A stretch of 64,000 nt of DNA. Origin: Thalassobellus sediminis. GTDB taxonomy: Bacteria > Bacteroidota > Bacteroidia > Flavobacteriales > Flavobacteriaceae. A program made the position numbers and the translations under genes. Positions 36,949 to 46,011 of the stretch are shown here, in pieces (the first letter of the stretch is position 1; each line of letters opens with the position of its first letter). Under the pieces are notes generated by a model. That model ran no database searches. It was given only the letters and a program-made list of their open reading frames with translations, and was not told the origin of the DNA. Where the stretch lies: contig NZ_JBISCD010000034.1 of NCBI RefSeq assembly GCF_044386045.1, positions 34,943 to 98,942 of the forward strand, in the 5' to 3' direction.

Positions 36949-39900
36949 ATGACAAATAAATTTTTAATATTATTTTTTTGTTTCAGTTGTTTTTTAGCTG
37001 TTAATTCTCAGAATATAAAATTTGAGCATTATAACGATAATAGTGGTTTGTCACATAATTCAGTTAGATATATTTCCCAAGATAACAATGGTTTTATGTG
37101 GTTTGGAACCTTTTCTGGGCTAAACCGTTTTGATGGCTATCAGTTTAAGTCTTATTTAAGCTCTTTTCCAGGAGAAAATAAAATATTAAATGACGATATA
37201 ACGGCATTAGAGTATGATAAAGCTTTTAATAATTTATGGATAGGAACAAGAAAAGGATTAACGCTTTTTAAAAGTGATACGGGTGTTTTTAAAACATTTT
37301 TGAACGAAAAAGACAATCCAAATAGTTTGCAGGATGAAGAGATTCGATCTTTACATGTAGATGAATTTAAGCGTATTTGGGTAGGGACAAAAACTAAAGG
37401 TGTTTATATCTTTTATCCAAAACAAAATAGATTCGAAAAAGTCTTTATTGAAGGCTTTGAATATGTCAAGGAAATTTATAGAGACAAAAAAGGAAATATC
37501 TGGGTAGGTAGTTTTGCAACGGCATCTGTTGCTAAAATTACTTTAGATACTAAAGGTGAAATAGTAAAAATAGCAGATTATACACTTTCAATTCCAAATT
37601 CAGAAGAGAAAAACCCTTATATTAATTTTATTTATGAAGATGATAAGTTCGATATGTTTGTTGGTACTCGTGAAGGATTGTATAAGTTGGATAATGCTTC
37701 TAATACTTTTAAGAATCTTTATATAGAAGATGATGATATAAGAGGGAGTTTAGGTCCTTATTTTTTAACAGTAGTTCAAGGTCCAAATGGAAAATATTGG
37801 GTTGGTACTTTAGGAGGGATACTAGAATGTGATCAATTAGAAGATATAAATAAGGGTAAATATAGATGGTATTATTCAATTTTATCTGATGATACGTCTT
37901 TAGTTGATAATTTGGTATATGCACTTTATTTTGATGATTCAGGAGTATTGTGGATTGGTACAGAAGATGGATTGGATAAATATGACCCTTATGAGAATCA
38001 GTTTGTATTAAGTAAAGATATTTCTAAATATATAGGGAATCAAGCACCACGAATACGAGGGTTTTCTAAAACTTATGATAATAAAATAATTACTGCTACA
38101 AGGCATAACGGACTTTTTATCTCAAACCAAAATGGAGGATTTGTTCCATTATATAATAATCAAAAAGATATAGCTAGTATATATTCAGACGATGGAAAAA
38201 TATTTTATTGCGGTTTATGGAACGGGAAAATTTTAGTATATAATTATGTTACAAATAATTCTAAAGAGGTTGATGTAGGTTTTGAAGCTTCCGCAGTATT
38301 TGCTTTTTCTAAAATTTCAGATTCAACAATTATGGTTGGTTCTTTTGGAGAAGGGGCGGTAATGCTAAATATAGAGAGTTTAAAAGTGCAAGATGCCAAA
38401 AGTAGATTATTGCCAGGTTTTGCTATTAATGCTATTGAAAAAGATCAAGTAGATAATTTATGGTTTGCGACTCAAACTGGTATTGTAAAATATCATGGAA
38501 AATCAGGTATTATAGAAACTTATAAATTGGTTTCTAATAAAGTAAATGGACTTGTAAACGATGAGGATGTAAGCGATGTTATGGTAGATAATAAAGGTAA
38601 AGTATATGTTTCTACACGTACAGGATTAAGCTATTACGAGCCGCAGACTAATGACTTTAAGTATTTAACAGAACCAAAGGAACTTGTTGGTAAGTGGATT
38701 ACAGACATGGTTACTGATATCAATGGCGATTTATGGTTAAACATAAATAATAATAGTGTCGCAAGACTTAAAAATGATTTAAAAGACATCAATATTTACC
38801 AAGTAAATAGCGGTAATAGGTTAGATGTTTTTAGTTCAAGTGGATTTTATAATGATAAGGATTCTAATATTTATTTAGGAGGTAAAAATGGTATTATTTA
38901 TTTCTCTCCTGAGACTATTATAGAAAATGAATGGTCTCCAACTCCAATCATTACAGAGTTTAAAATTCAGAATAAAGAAGTGCTTCCTGGAATGGAAATT
39001 AACGGACAAGTGCCTTTGATAAAAGATTTAAATTTTAGTAAAAGAGTCGAGTTAGACTATAAAAATCGTAATTTCTCACTTCAGTTTTCAGCACCATCAT
39101 TTTCAGATACCAAGCTTAACAAGTTTGAATACATGTTAGAAGGCTTTGATAAGGATTGGATTAATGCTAGTAGTAATTCAAGAACCATTCAATATACAAA
39201 TCTCTTTCCGGGAGATTATGTGTTTAAAGTAAAAGCGAGTAATAGTTACGGGTATTGGAGTGAAATAGAGTCATATCAGATAAAAATCACATCTCCTTTT
39301 TGGTTAACACCACAAGCATTTATATTGTTTACAGTTGTTTTTATATTGCTTTTTTATTTTACAAGAAGAGAGCTGAAAAATAGAAGTAAATTAAAACAAG
39401 AACTCTTAACTGAGAAAGTAAGTAGAGAACGTGATGTTAAATTAAACAATGAAAAACTTCGCTTTTTTACAAACATATCTCATGAATTAAGAACACCTTT
39501 GACACTTATTTTAGGCCCTTCTAAACAGCTTATAGAAGAAAGTAAAGGCTATGCAACCGACTATCAAAAAAGCAGATATAATTTAATACACGATAATGCC
39601 AATAGATTATTGAATTTAGTAAATCAAGTATTAGATTTTAGAAAATCTCAAACGGGAGAATTAAACCTAAAAGTATCTAAAACTGATATTATACCATATA
39701 CTAAGAATATTTTCGATTCATTTAAAGAATTAGCATTTAATAAGCATATTCAATTAAATTTTAATTCAGATATACCAGAGATTATTGGTTGGGTTGATAA
39801 TGATAAGTTAGATAAAGTATTATATAATTTACTGTCTAATGCTTTAAAATTCACTAATAAATACGGAAATGTAGATTTGTTTGTAAAGCTGAAAGATGGT

Positions 39901-40989
39901 GTAGAAAATATGTTGGTTGTTGAAGTAAGCGATAACGGTATAGGGATTCCTTTAAAAAGTCAGGAAAAAATATTTACTAGATTTTATCAAGCTAGTAACA
40001 GTAAAAGTCATAATACAGGTTCTGGTATAGGCTTGTCGTTAGTCAAATCTTTAGTAGAACTTCATAAAGGTATTATTAAAGTAGAGAGTGAACCAGAAAA
40101 AGGTAGTGTGTTTACAGTAGAAATACCAATAGACCGTGATTCATATCAAGATAATGAGGTTTTTGAATACGATTTTAAACAAGGGAAAGAAGAACCGCTA
40201 CCAAAGATTGAAGCAAAAAAAGTTATTCAGAGTACCGAATTAAAACAAAAAATACTAGTAGTAGAAGATAATATAGAGCTTAGAAAGTATTTGGTTGATT
40301 ATTTATCAGATTATTATAAAGTTTATGAAGCCGATAACGGAGTAAATGGATTAAAAATTTGTAGAAAAAAGAAACCTATTTTATGTGTCACAGATGTTAT
40401 GATGCCTATAATGGGAGGTTTAGAGTTTTGTGAAGAATTAAAGAATGATGAGTTTATTAGTCACATTCCTGTAGTTATGTTAACAGCGCTTTCTGATAAT
40501 GAAGATAAAGTTAAGGGGTATGGTACTGGAGCTGATGGTTATTTGGTAAAACCTTTCGATCCGTCGTTGCTTAAAACTGTTATTGAAAATATCATTAAAT
40601 CCAGATTAGAATTAAAAGCTAAATTTTCAGGAGAGGTTGAAAGTGAAGTTGGTTTACTTACGCATTCACCAATTGATGAAGAATTAATGAATAAAGTAAC
40701 TAATTTAATTAATGAAAATTTAAGTGAAGTTGATTTTTCTACAGATTTCATGTGTAAAGAATTAGGAGTAAGTGCTTCAAAACTATATCGAAAAATTAAA
40801 GAACTAACTGATTTAGCGCCTAATGAATTTATAAGAACAATGCGTCTTAAAAAATCAGCTCAACTATTAAAAACTAAAAAATATAACGTTTCAGAGGTTA
40901 CTAATTTAGTCGGTTTTAATGATCCGCTATATTTTAGCAGATGTTTTAAAAAACAATTTGGTTTTCCTCCTAGTAAGCTTATAAAGTGA
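36949..40989 (+). CDS. Hybrid two-component system regulator (HTCS) of the PUL
   Basis: One-protein sensor and regulator controlling the locus. From the chosen start (MTNKFLILFFCFSCF, signal peptide) there are 1346 residues. The periplasmic part is two seven-bladed propellers of two-component repeats (GFMWFGTFSGLNRFDG, LWIGTRKGL, and others) and a Y_Y_Y domain. One membrane helix follows at about 785-808, then HisKA with FTNISHELRTPLT (H845), HATPase (DNGIGIP, GSGIGLSLVK), a receiver with D1149 in CVTDVMMP, and a C-terminal AraC-type DNA-binding domain. The open frame extends to a TTG at 36898 overlapping the phosphoesterase stop, but that leader is not signal-like. It probably binds the TGTCCAT repeats. 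The ligand would be an oligosaccharide from the degraded glycan. Confidence 0.95.
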   Translation: MTNKFLILFFCFSCFLAVNSQNIKFEHYNDNSGLSHNSVRYISQDNNGFMWFGTFSGLNRFDGYQFKSYLSSFPGENKILNDDITALEYDKAFNNLWIGTRKGLTLFKSDTGVFKTFLNEKDNPNSLQDEEIRSLHVDEFKRIWVGTKTKGVYIFYPKQNRFEKVFIEGFEYVKEIYRDKKGNIWVGSFATASVAKITLDTKGEIVKIADYTLSIPNSEEKNPYINFIYEDDKFDMFVGTREGLYKLDNASNTFKNLYIEDDDIRGSLGPYFLTVVQGPNGKYWVGTLGGILECDQLEDINKGKYRWYYSILSDDTSLVDNLVYALYFDDSGVLWIGTEDGLDKYDPYENQFVLSKDISKYIGNQAPRIRGFSKTYDNKIITATRHNGLFISNQNGGFVPLYNNQKDIASIYSDDGKIFYCGLWNGKILVYNYVTNNSKEVDVGFEASAVFAFSKISDSTIMVGSFGEGAVMLNIESLKVQDAKSRLLPGFAINAIEKDQVDNLWFATQTGIVKYHGKSGIIETYKLVSNKVNGLVNDEDVSDVMVDNKGKVYVSTRTGLSYYEPQTNDFKYLTEPKELVGKWITDMVTDINGDLWLNINNNSVARLKNDLKDINIYQVNSGNRLDVFSSSGFYNDKDSNIYLGGKNGIIYFSPETIIENEWSPTPIITEFKIQNKEVLPGMEINGQVPLIKDLNFSKRVELDYKNRNFSLQFSAPSFSDTKLNKFEYMLEGFDKDWINASSNSRTIQYTNLFPGDYVFKVKASNSYGYWSEIESYQIKITSPFWLTPQAFILFTVVFILLFYFTRRELKNRSKLKQELLTEKVSRERDVKLNNEKLRFFTNISHELRTPLTLILGPSKQLIEESKGYATDYQKSRYNLIHDNANRLLNLVNQVLDFRKSQTGELNLKVSKTDIIPYTKNIFDSFKELAFNKHIQLNFNSDIPEIIGWVDNDKLDKVLYNLLSNALKFTNKYGNVDLFVKLKDGVENMLVVEVSDNGIGIPLKSQEKIFTRFYQASNSKSHNTGSGIGLSLVKSLVELHKGIIKVESEPEKGSVFTVEIPIDRDSYQDNEVFEYDFKQGKEEPLPKIEAKKVIQSTELKQKILVVEDNIELRKYLVDYLSDYYKVYEADNGVNGLKICRKKKPILCVTDVMMPIMGGLEFCEELKNDEFISHIPVVMLTALSDNEDKVKGYGTGADGYLVKPFDPSLLKTVIENIIKSRLELKAKFSGEVESEVGLLTHSPIDEELMNKVTNLINENLSEVDFSTDFMCKELGVSASKLYRKIKELTDLAPNEFIRTMRLKKSAQLLKTKKYNVSEVTNLVGFNDPLYFSRCFKKQFGFPPSKLIK

Positions 40990-41026
40990 TTGTTATACCC
41001 TTTTTTTATTGAGCTTTAAATAAATC

Positions 41027-41054
41027 TATCCATATTTTTGATGCATCTGTCCAT
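41027..41054 (+). promoter_or_regulatory. TATCCAT/TGTCCAT direct repeat, 21-bp period, upstream of inositol oxygenase
   Basis: TATCCAT at 41027 and TGTCCAT at 41048 are 21 bases apart. The block from the first repeat on (TATCCATATTTTTGATGCAT) aligns without gaps with the one upstream of susC (TGTCCATATTAAAGAATAAT). Two such pairs with the same period, one at each forward PUL operon, point to a shared regulator. The site lies about 150 bases before the start codon. Confidence 0.6.
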
Positions 41055-41090
41055 TTTTTAATCGTTTTAAAAAGGGAACTTCGTTGTTCA

Positions 41091-41109
41091 TAATAATAAT
41101 AATAATAAT
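41091..41109. repeat. (TAA)6 trinucleotide run
   Basis: Six TAA units, bordered by TTCA and TGAA so that the whole is nearly palindromic. It lies in the leader between the candidate operator and the inositol oxygenase start. A change in copy number would alter promoter or leader spacing but not a reading frame. Confidence 0.6.
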
Positions 41110-41198
41110 GAAACACCCTTGGCTTAGGATTTAGTAAAAAAGAAAAATAGCCACAAGGATGTTACATGTGATAATTAAATAACAATAACTGTAAACAC

Positions 41199-42083
41199 AT
41201 GAAAAATGCATTAAATAAAGATCAGCAAAATCCGATGGAGAATGTTGATGACTGGGAAGAAAACTTGTTAGATAGATACCCAGATCCAGACGATATTACA
41301 ACCGATAAGGAAAAAGAAGAGTTTAGAAATTATGTGGATTCAGAGAGGCTAGAAACGGTTAAAGAATTTTATAGAATTAACCATTTGTATCAAACGTATG
41401 ATTTTGTTTGTGAAAAAGAAGCTGATTTTTTAAGATTCAATAGAAAAGAATTATCTGTTTGGGATGCTGTAGAGTTTCTAAACACTTTAGTAGATGATAG
41501 CGATCCAGATATAGATTTAGATCAAACCCAACATCTTTTGCAAACATCAGAAGCAATAAGAGCTGATGGTCATCCAGATTGGTTTGTGCTTACTGGTTTT
41601 ATACACGATTTAGGAAAGGTTTTATGTTTGTTTGGAGAACCACAATGGGCAGTAGTTGGAGATACATATCCTGTTGGATGTGCTTTTTCAGATACTATTG
41701 TTTATTCTGAATTTTTTAAAGAAAATCCAGATTATTCAAACCCAAAATACAATACCAAATTAGGGGTTTATAAAGAGCATTGCGGACTAGATAATGTGAA
41801 GATGAGTTGGGGACATGATGAGTATTTATACCAAATACTGAAAGATTATTTGCCAGAACCAGCTTTGTATATGGTAAGATACCATTCGTTCTATTCTCAA
41901 CATAGAGAAAACTCGTATAGACATCTAATGAATGATAAAGATGTTGAAATGTTTGAATGGGTTAAGAAATTCAATCCTTACGATTTATATACAAAAGCAC
42001 CAGTTAAGCCAGATGTAAAAGCATTAATGCCTTACTATAAGGAATTAGTAGCTAAATATATACCCAACAAATTAAAGTTTTAA
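41199..42083 (+). CDS. myo-Inositol oxygenase (MIOX)
   Basis: Non-haem di-iron enzyme converting myo-inositol and O2 to D-glucuronate (EC 1.13.99.1), cytoplasmic; no signal peptide is seen. The 294 residues cover the whole family domain. All six iron ligands of the mouse enzyme have counterparts with nearly the same spacing: H112 (in QHLLQTSEAIR), H136 and D137 (FIHDLGK), H206 (WGHDEYL), H229 (RYHSF) and D262 (PYDLY). LSVWDAVEFLN and GEPQWAVVGDT are also family hallmarks. MIOX is mainly known from eukaryotes but does occur in some Bacteroidota. It heads the second PUL operon with a sodium symporter next, under its own copy of the TGTCCAT repeat. The product enters the same uronate pathway as glucuronate freed by GH115. 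Confidence 0.93.
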   Translation: MKNALNKDQQNPMENVDDWEENLLDRYPDPDDITTDKEKEEFRNYVDSERLETVKEFYRINHLYQTYDFVCEKEADFLRFNRKELSVWDAVEFLNTLVDDSDPDIDLDQTQHLLQTSEAIRADGHPDWFVLTGFIHDLGKVLCLFGEPQWAVVGDTYPVGCAFSDTIVYSEFFKENPDYSNPKYNTKLGVYKEHCGLDNVKMSWGHDEYLYQILKDYLPEPALYMVRYHSFYSQHRENSYRHLMNDKDVEMFEWVKKFNPYDLYTKAPVKPDVKALMPYYKELVAKYIPNKLKF

Positions 42084-42176
42084 ATAGTTTGAAATTATTT
42101 TTTAGTATGATACGATACTGTGTCTTACTTCATTATGCACTTAGATTAACCAACAACTAAAATCAACCAACTAATT

Positions 42177-43754
42177 ATGTATACCGTTATTTCATTTATT
42201 GTCTTTACAGCTTTTGTAGCTATTTTTTCTTGGTACAAGTTAAGAAAGGAGAAATTAGATTCTCAAGACGGTTATTTTTTAGGAGGCAGAAGTTTAACAG
42301 GCGTTGTTATAGCAGGGTCTATGTTGCTTACAAATATTTCTACAGAGCATTTAATTGGAATGAATGGATCTTCATATAAAAACGGATTCATAATTATTGC
42401 TTGGGAAGTTACATCAGCATTAGCTTTAGTGATCGCCGCTATTTATTTTGTTCCTAAATATTTACGAATGGGACTTACAACTATTCCGGAGTATTTAGAA
42501 AATAGATTTGATAGTACAACAAGAACGTTGGTCGCGTTATTTTTAATGATTTCTTTTATTGTAACATTAATCCCTATTGTTTTATATACAGGGGCTATAA
42601 ATATTGAAAGTATTTTTAATATATCAGAAGTATTAGAGGTTACTAAAGAAGAAGGTTTATGGATAACGGTTGTTTTTATTGGAGTTTTAGGGTCTATTTA
42701 CGCTATTTTTGGAGGCTTAAAAGCAGTCGCTGTTTCAGATACTATTAATGGTTATGGACTTTTAATTGGTGGTTTAGCCATTCCATTATTTGCACTTATT
42801 AGTATTGGAGACGGGAACCCTCTAGATGGTTTAATTAAGGTTTACAATCATAGTCCAGAAAAGTTTAATGTAATAGGCGCTAAAGATTCGGTGTTGCCAT
42901 TTGGAGTTTTGTTTACAGGACTCATAATAAATCAACTCTATTTTTGGAGTATGAATCAAACTATTATTCAACGCGCTTTGGGTGCTAAGAATTTAGTTGA
43001 AGCTCAAAAAGGATTACTTTTTACAGGCGTATTAAAAATTTTAGTGCCTCTTATTATAATTTTACCTGGCGTTATAGGTTTTTATTATTTTGGAGATTCG
43101 CTTTACGATAATCAGGATATGATTTACCCTGAACTTATCAAAAAAGTATTGCCAGTTGGTTTAGTTGGTATTTTTGCAGCTATTGTGTTAGGAGCTGTTT
43201 TAAGTACTTTTAATAGTGTATTAAATAGTGCTGCAACCATATTTAGTATTGATGTTTATAAAAGACATTTTGGTAAAGATGCCAGTGATAAAAAATTAGT
43301 AAGAATAGGGAAGTTAACTTCTACTGTTTTAGCTGTTTTTGCTATACTAGCAGCGCCTATGGTTGCTAATGCGCCAGATGGTTTGTATCAATTATTACAA
43401 CAATTAAATGGTATCTTTTTTATTCCTATTGCATCTATAATGTTAGCTGGGTTTTTTCTAAAAAAGATATCTGCAATGGGTGCTAAAGCGGCATTAGTTG
43501 TAGGTCTTGCGTTTTATATATTAACCACCTTTGTCTTTAAGGTTAATATTCATTTTGTACATATTTGGGGTATTGAGTTTTTATTGAATTTAGCCGTTAT
43601 GTTTGGAGTGTCTTATTTCTATCCAGCAGATTCAGAATATAATGAAGAAGATTTACATATTGTAGAGCTAAAAACATGGAAATACACCAAGCCAATGGCT
43701 ATATTTTTATGTGCGGTTACAATACTTATATATGTGTTATTAGGTAATAATTAA
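42177..43754 (+). CDS. Sodium:solute symporter (SSS/SLC5 family), possible inositol transporter
   Basis: Inner-membrane Na+-coupled symporter with about 13-14 hydrophobic segments in 525 residues. Family signatures are DGYFLGGRSLTGVVIAGS near the N-terminus, TEHLIGMNGSSY, IFGGLKAVAVSDTING and MNQTIIQRALGAKN. These match the SGLT-like branch that includes sugar and inositol carriers. Substrate cannot be read directly. Because it lies between inositol oxygenase (93 bases upstream) and GH89 (10 bases downstream), uptake of myo-inositol or of glucuronate is the simplest reading. Confidence 0.9.
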   Translation: MYTVISFIVFTAFVAIFSWYKLRKEKLDSQDGYFLGGRSLTGVVIAGSMLLTNISTEHLIGMNGSSYKNGFIIIAWEVTSALALVIAAIYFVPKYLRMGLTTIPEYLENRFDSTTRTLVALFLMISFIVTLIPIVLYTGAINIESIFNISEVLEVTKEEGLWITVVFIGVLGSIYAIFGGLKAVAVSDTINGYGLLIGGLAIPLFALISIGDGNPLDGLIKVYNHSPEKFNVIGAKDSVLPFGVLFTGLIINQLYFWSMNQTIIQRALGAKNLVEAQKGLLFTGVLKILVPLIIILPGVIGFYYFGDSLYDNQDMIYPELIKKVLPVGLVGIFAAIVLGAVLSTFNSVLNSAATIFSIDVYKRHFGKDASDKKLVRIGKLTSTVLAVFAILAAPMVANAPDGLYQLLQQLNGIFFIPIASIMLAGFFLKKISAMGAKAALVVGLAFYILTTFVFKVNIHFVHIWGIEFLLNLAVMFGVSYFYPADSEYNEEDLHIVELKTWKYTKPMAIFLCAVTILIYVLLGNN

Positions 43755-43764
43755 ATTAAAATCC

Positions 43765-46011
43765 GTGAAATTTTCAATCAATAAAGCAATAAAATCAATA
43801 CTCTTAGTAAGTGTTATTTGTGTCTTTCTTTACAGTTGTAATTCTGAAGTAAAACAAAAACAAGCGTTTACACCTTCTGAAGCTTTAATTCAAAGGGTTT
43901 TACCAAATCATGCGTCAAATTTTATTGTAGAAATTGATACATTAACTGTTGAAGATTGGTTTGAATTAGAATCAAAAAACAATAAAATCATATTAAGAGG
44001 AAATAACCATGGTTCTATAGCCTCAGCATTATATTTTTATTTAAAAGAATACACACATTCTCAAATTACTTGGAACGGTACTAATATTAATGTAACTGAA
44101 GATTTACCTGAGGTTTCAAAGTTAATTCATAAAAAAACACCTTACAAGTACCGTTACTATTTTAATTACTGCACATTTAATTATACTATGAGTTGGTGGG
44201 ATTGGAATCGTTGGGAAAAAGAAATAGATTGGATGGCTTTACATGGTATTAATATGCCATTAGCAATTACAGGTGAAGCCTATGTTTGGGATGAGGTTTA
44301 TAAATCGTATGGTTTTACAGATAAAGATTTAGATCCTTTTTTTAGCGGACCCTCTTATTTCTCTTGGTTTTGGATGGGCAATTTAGATGGTTGGGGCGGC
44401 CCGTTGCCAATGAGTTGGAAAGAAAGCCACAGAGATTTACAAATAAAAATATTGAGACGCGAGAGAGAATTAGGTATGAAACCTGTTTTACCAGCATTTA
44501 CAGGTCATGTGCCAGCGTCTTTTAAGAAGTTTTTTCCAGATGCTAATTTAAAGCAAACTAACTGGGGAAACGATTTTGAAGACACTTATATATTAGATGC
44601 TAACGATCCGTTATTTGCTGAAATAGGAAAGAAATTTCTAGAAAAACAAACGGAAATCTATGGAACCGATAATTTGTATTCTGCTGATACTTTTAATGAA
44701 AATGAACCACCTTCAGACGATCCTGAATATTTATCAGCACTAAGCGACAAAGTTTATGAAGGTATGAAAGCTGCCGATCCAGAGGCTATTTGGGTCATGC
44801 AAGGTTGGTTGTTCTATAGCCACAGAGATTTCTGGAAAGCTCCACAAATAAAAGGATTATTGGATGCGGTTCCAGATGATAAAATGATTATTCTTGATTT
44901 AGCTTCAGAAATTGAACCTGTTTGGAAACGAACAGAAGCTTTCTATGGAAAACAATGGATTTGGAATATGCTTCACAATTTTGGAGGGAACATTAGTATG
45001 TTTGGAAGAATTGAAACCATTGCCGAAGAACCTGCAAAAGCTTTAACGGATGCTAATTCAGGTAATCTTAAAGGTATTGGGTTGACTATGGAGGCGATAG
45101 AACAAAATCCTGTTTTATATGAATTAATGACCGATAATACTTGGAGAGATACTTCAATAGATTTAAATGCATGGCTTAAAAAATATATTCTTAATCGTTA
45201 TGGTAAAGAAACTGATAATTTGTTACAAGCATGGGATATACTTGTTCAAACAGCTTATAACGGAAAAGAAATTAGAGACGGAGCCGAATCTATTATTGTG
45301 GCAAGACCAACTTTTGAAGGTTATAGAAGATGGGCAAGAACAAAGTTGAATTATGCGCCAGAAGATTTATTACCCGCTTGGGATTTGTTTATCAAATCTA
45401 TTCCAGATTGTGAAAACTATGATGGTTTCGAATACGATTTGGTTGATGTAACACGTCAAGTATTGGCTAATTATGCATTGCCTTTACAACAAGAGTTTGC
45501 TAGAGCTTATAAAGAAAATAATAAAGAAGCTTTTAATAAATACAGTTCAGAGTTTATTGAATTAATAGAAGATATAGATCGTTTGCTTGCTACAAGAAAA
45601 GATTTTCTATTAGGACCATGGATTGATGATGCAAGAAGTTGGGGAACTACCGAAGCAGAAAAAGCAATTTACGAGCAAAATGCACGTGATATTATTACAC
45701 TTTGGGGAGGCGCTGATAACAGACTTCATGAATACGCAAATAGACAATGGAGTGGTGTTTTTACAGATTTTTATAAACCACGTTGGGAACAATTTTTCAC
45801 AGATGTAAAAGCTGACTGGGGAACATTTAATCAAGATGCTTTTGATGCTAAAATAAAATCATGGGAATGGGGATGGGTAACTTCTAGAAGCGATTATCCA
45901 CTTGAAGCAACAGGTAGTTCATCAACTATCGCTAAAGAATTACATGATAAATATAGATCTAAAATTGAGCCTTTAACAAAGCGTTTACCTATTATTAAAT
46001 ACAATTATTAA
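43765..46011 (+). CDS. GH89 family alpha-N-acetylglucosaminidase lipoprotein
   Basis: NAGLU-type enzyme removing terminal alpha-linked GlcNAc. GTG start, then a signal peptide with lipobox (LYSC, Cys about residue 25), so exported. The 748 residues cover the family's N-domain, catalytic barrel and C-terminal helical domain. WWDWNRWEKEIDWMALHGIN and GPLPMSWK are typical. Catalytic glutamates, by comparison with human NAGLU E316 and E446, are E312 in DTFNENEPP and E443 in LTMEAIEQN. Its stop overlaps the start of the HGSNAT-like gene by one base. In human lysosomes the same two activities work in succession on alpha-glucosamine ends. Confidence 0.93.
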   Translation: MKFSINKAIKSILLVSVICVFLYSCNSEVKQKQAFTPSEALIQRVLPNHASNFIVEIDTLTVEDWFELESKNNKIILRGNNHGSIASALYFYLKEYTHSQITWNGTNINVTEDLPEVSKLIHKKTPYKYRYYFNYCTFNYTMSWWDWNRWEKEIDWMALHGINMPLAITGEAYVWDEVYKSYGFTDKDLDPFFSGPSYFSWFWMGNLDGWGGPLPMSWKESHRDLQIKILRRERELGMKPVLPAFTGHVPASFKKFFPDANLKQTNWGNDFEDTYILDANDPLFAEIGKKFLEKQTEIYGTDNLYSADTFNENEPPSDDPEYLSALSDKVYEGMKAADPEAIWVMQGWLFYSHRDFWKAPQIKGLLDAVPDDKMIILDLASEIEPVWKRTEAFYGKQWIWNMLHNFGGNISMFGRIETIAEEPAKALTDANSGNLKGIGLTMEAIEQNPVLYELMTDNTWRDTSIDLNAWLKKYILNRYGKETDNLLQAWDILVQTAYNGKEIRDGAESIIVARPTFEGYRRWARTKLNYAPEDLLPAWDLFIKSIPDCENYDGFEYDLVDVTRQVLANYALPLQQEFARAYKENNKEAFNKYSSEFIELIEDIDRLLATRKDFLLGPWIDDARSWGTTEAEKAIYEQNARDIITLWGGADNRLHEYANRQWSGVFTDFYKPRWEQFFTDVKADWGTFNQDAFDAKIKSWEWGWVTSRSDYPLEATGSSSTIAKELHDKYRSKIEPLTKRLPIIKYNY

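Noticed and set aside
41091..41109. (TAA)6 run as a phase-variation switch
   Set aside because: It is in a leader, not a coding frame, and no spacing-dependent promoter boxes could be placed around it.
40990..41198. Riboswitch in the inositol oxygenase leader
   Set aside because: Apart from the direct repeats and the TAA run, I see no conserved fold or terminator-antiterminator pair.
41199..42083. General HD-domain phosphohydrolase instead of inositol oxygenase
   Set aside because: The full set of MIOX iron ligands and family-specific motifs fits better than a generic HD protein.
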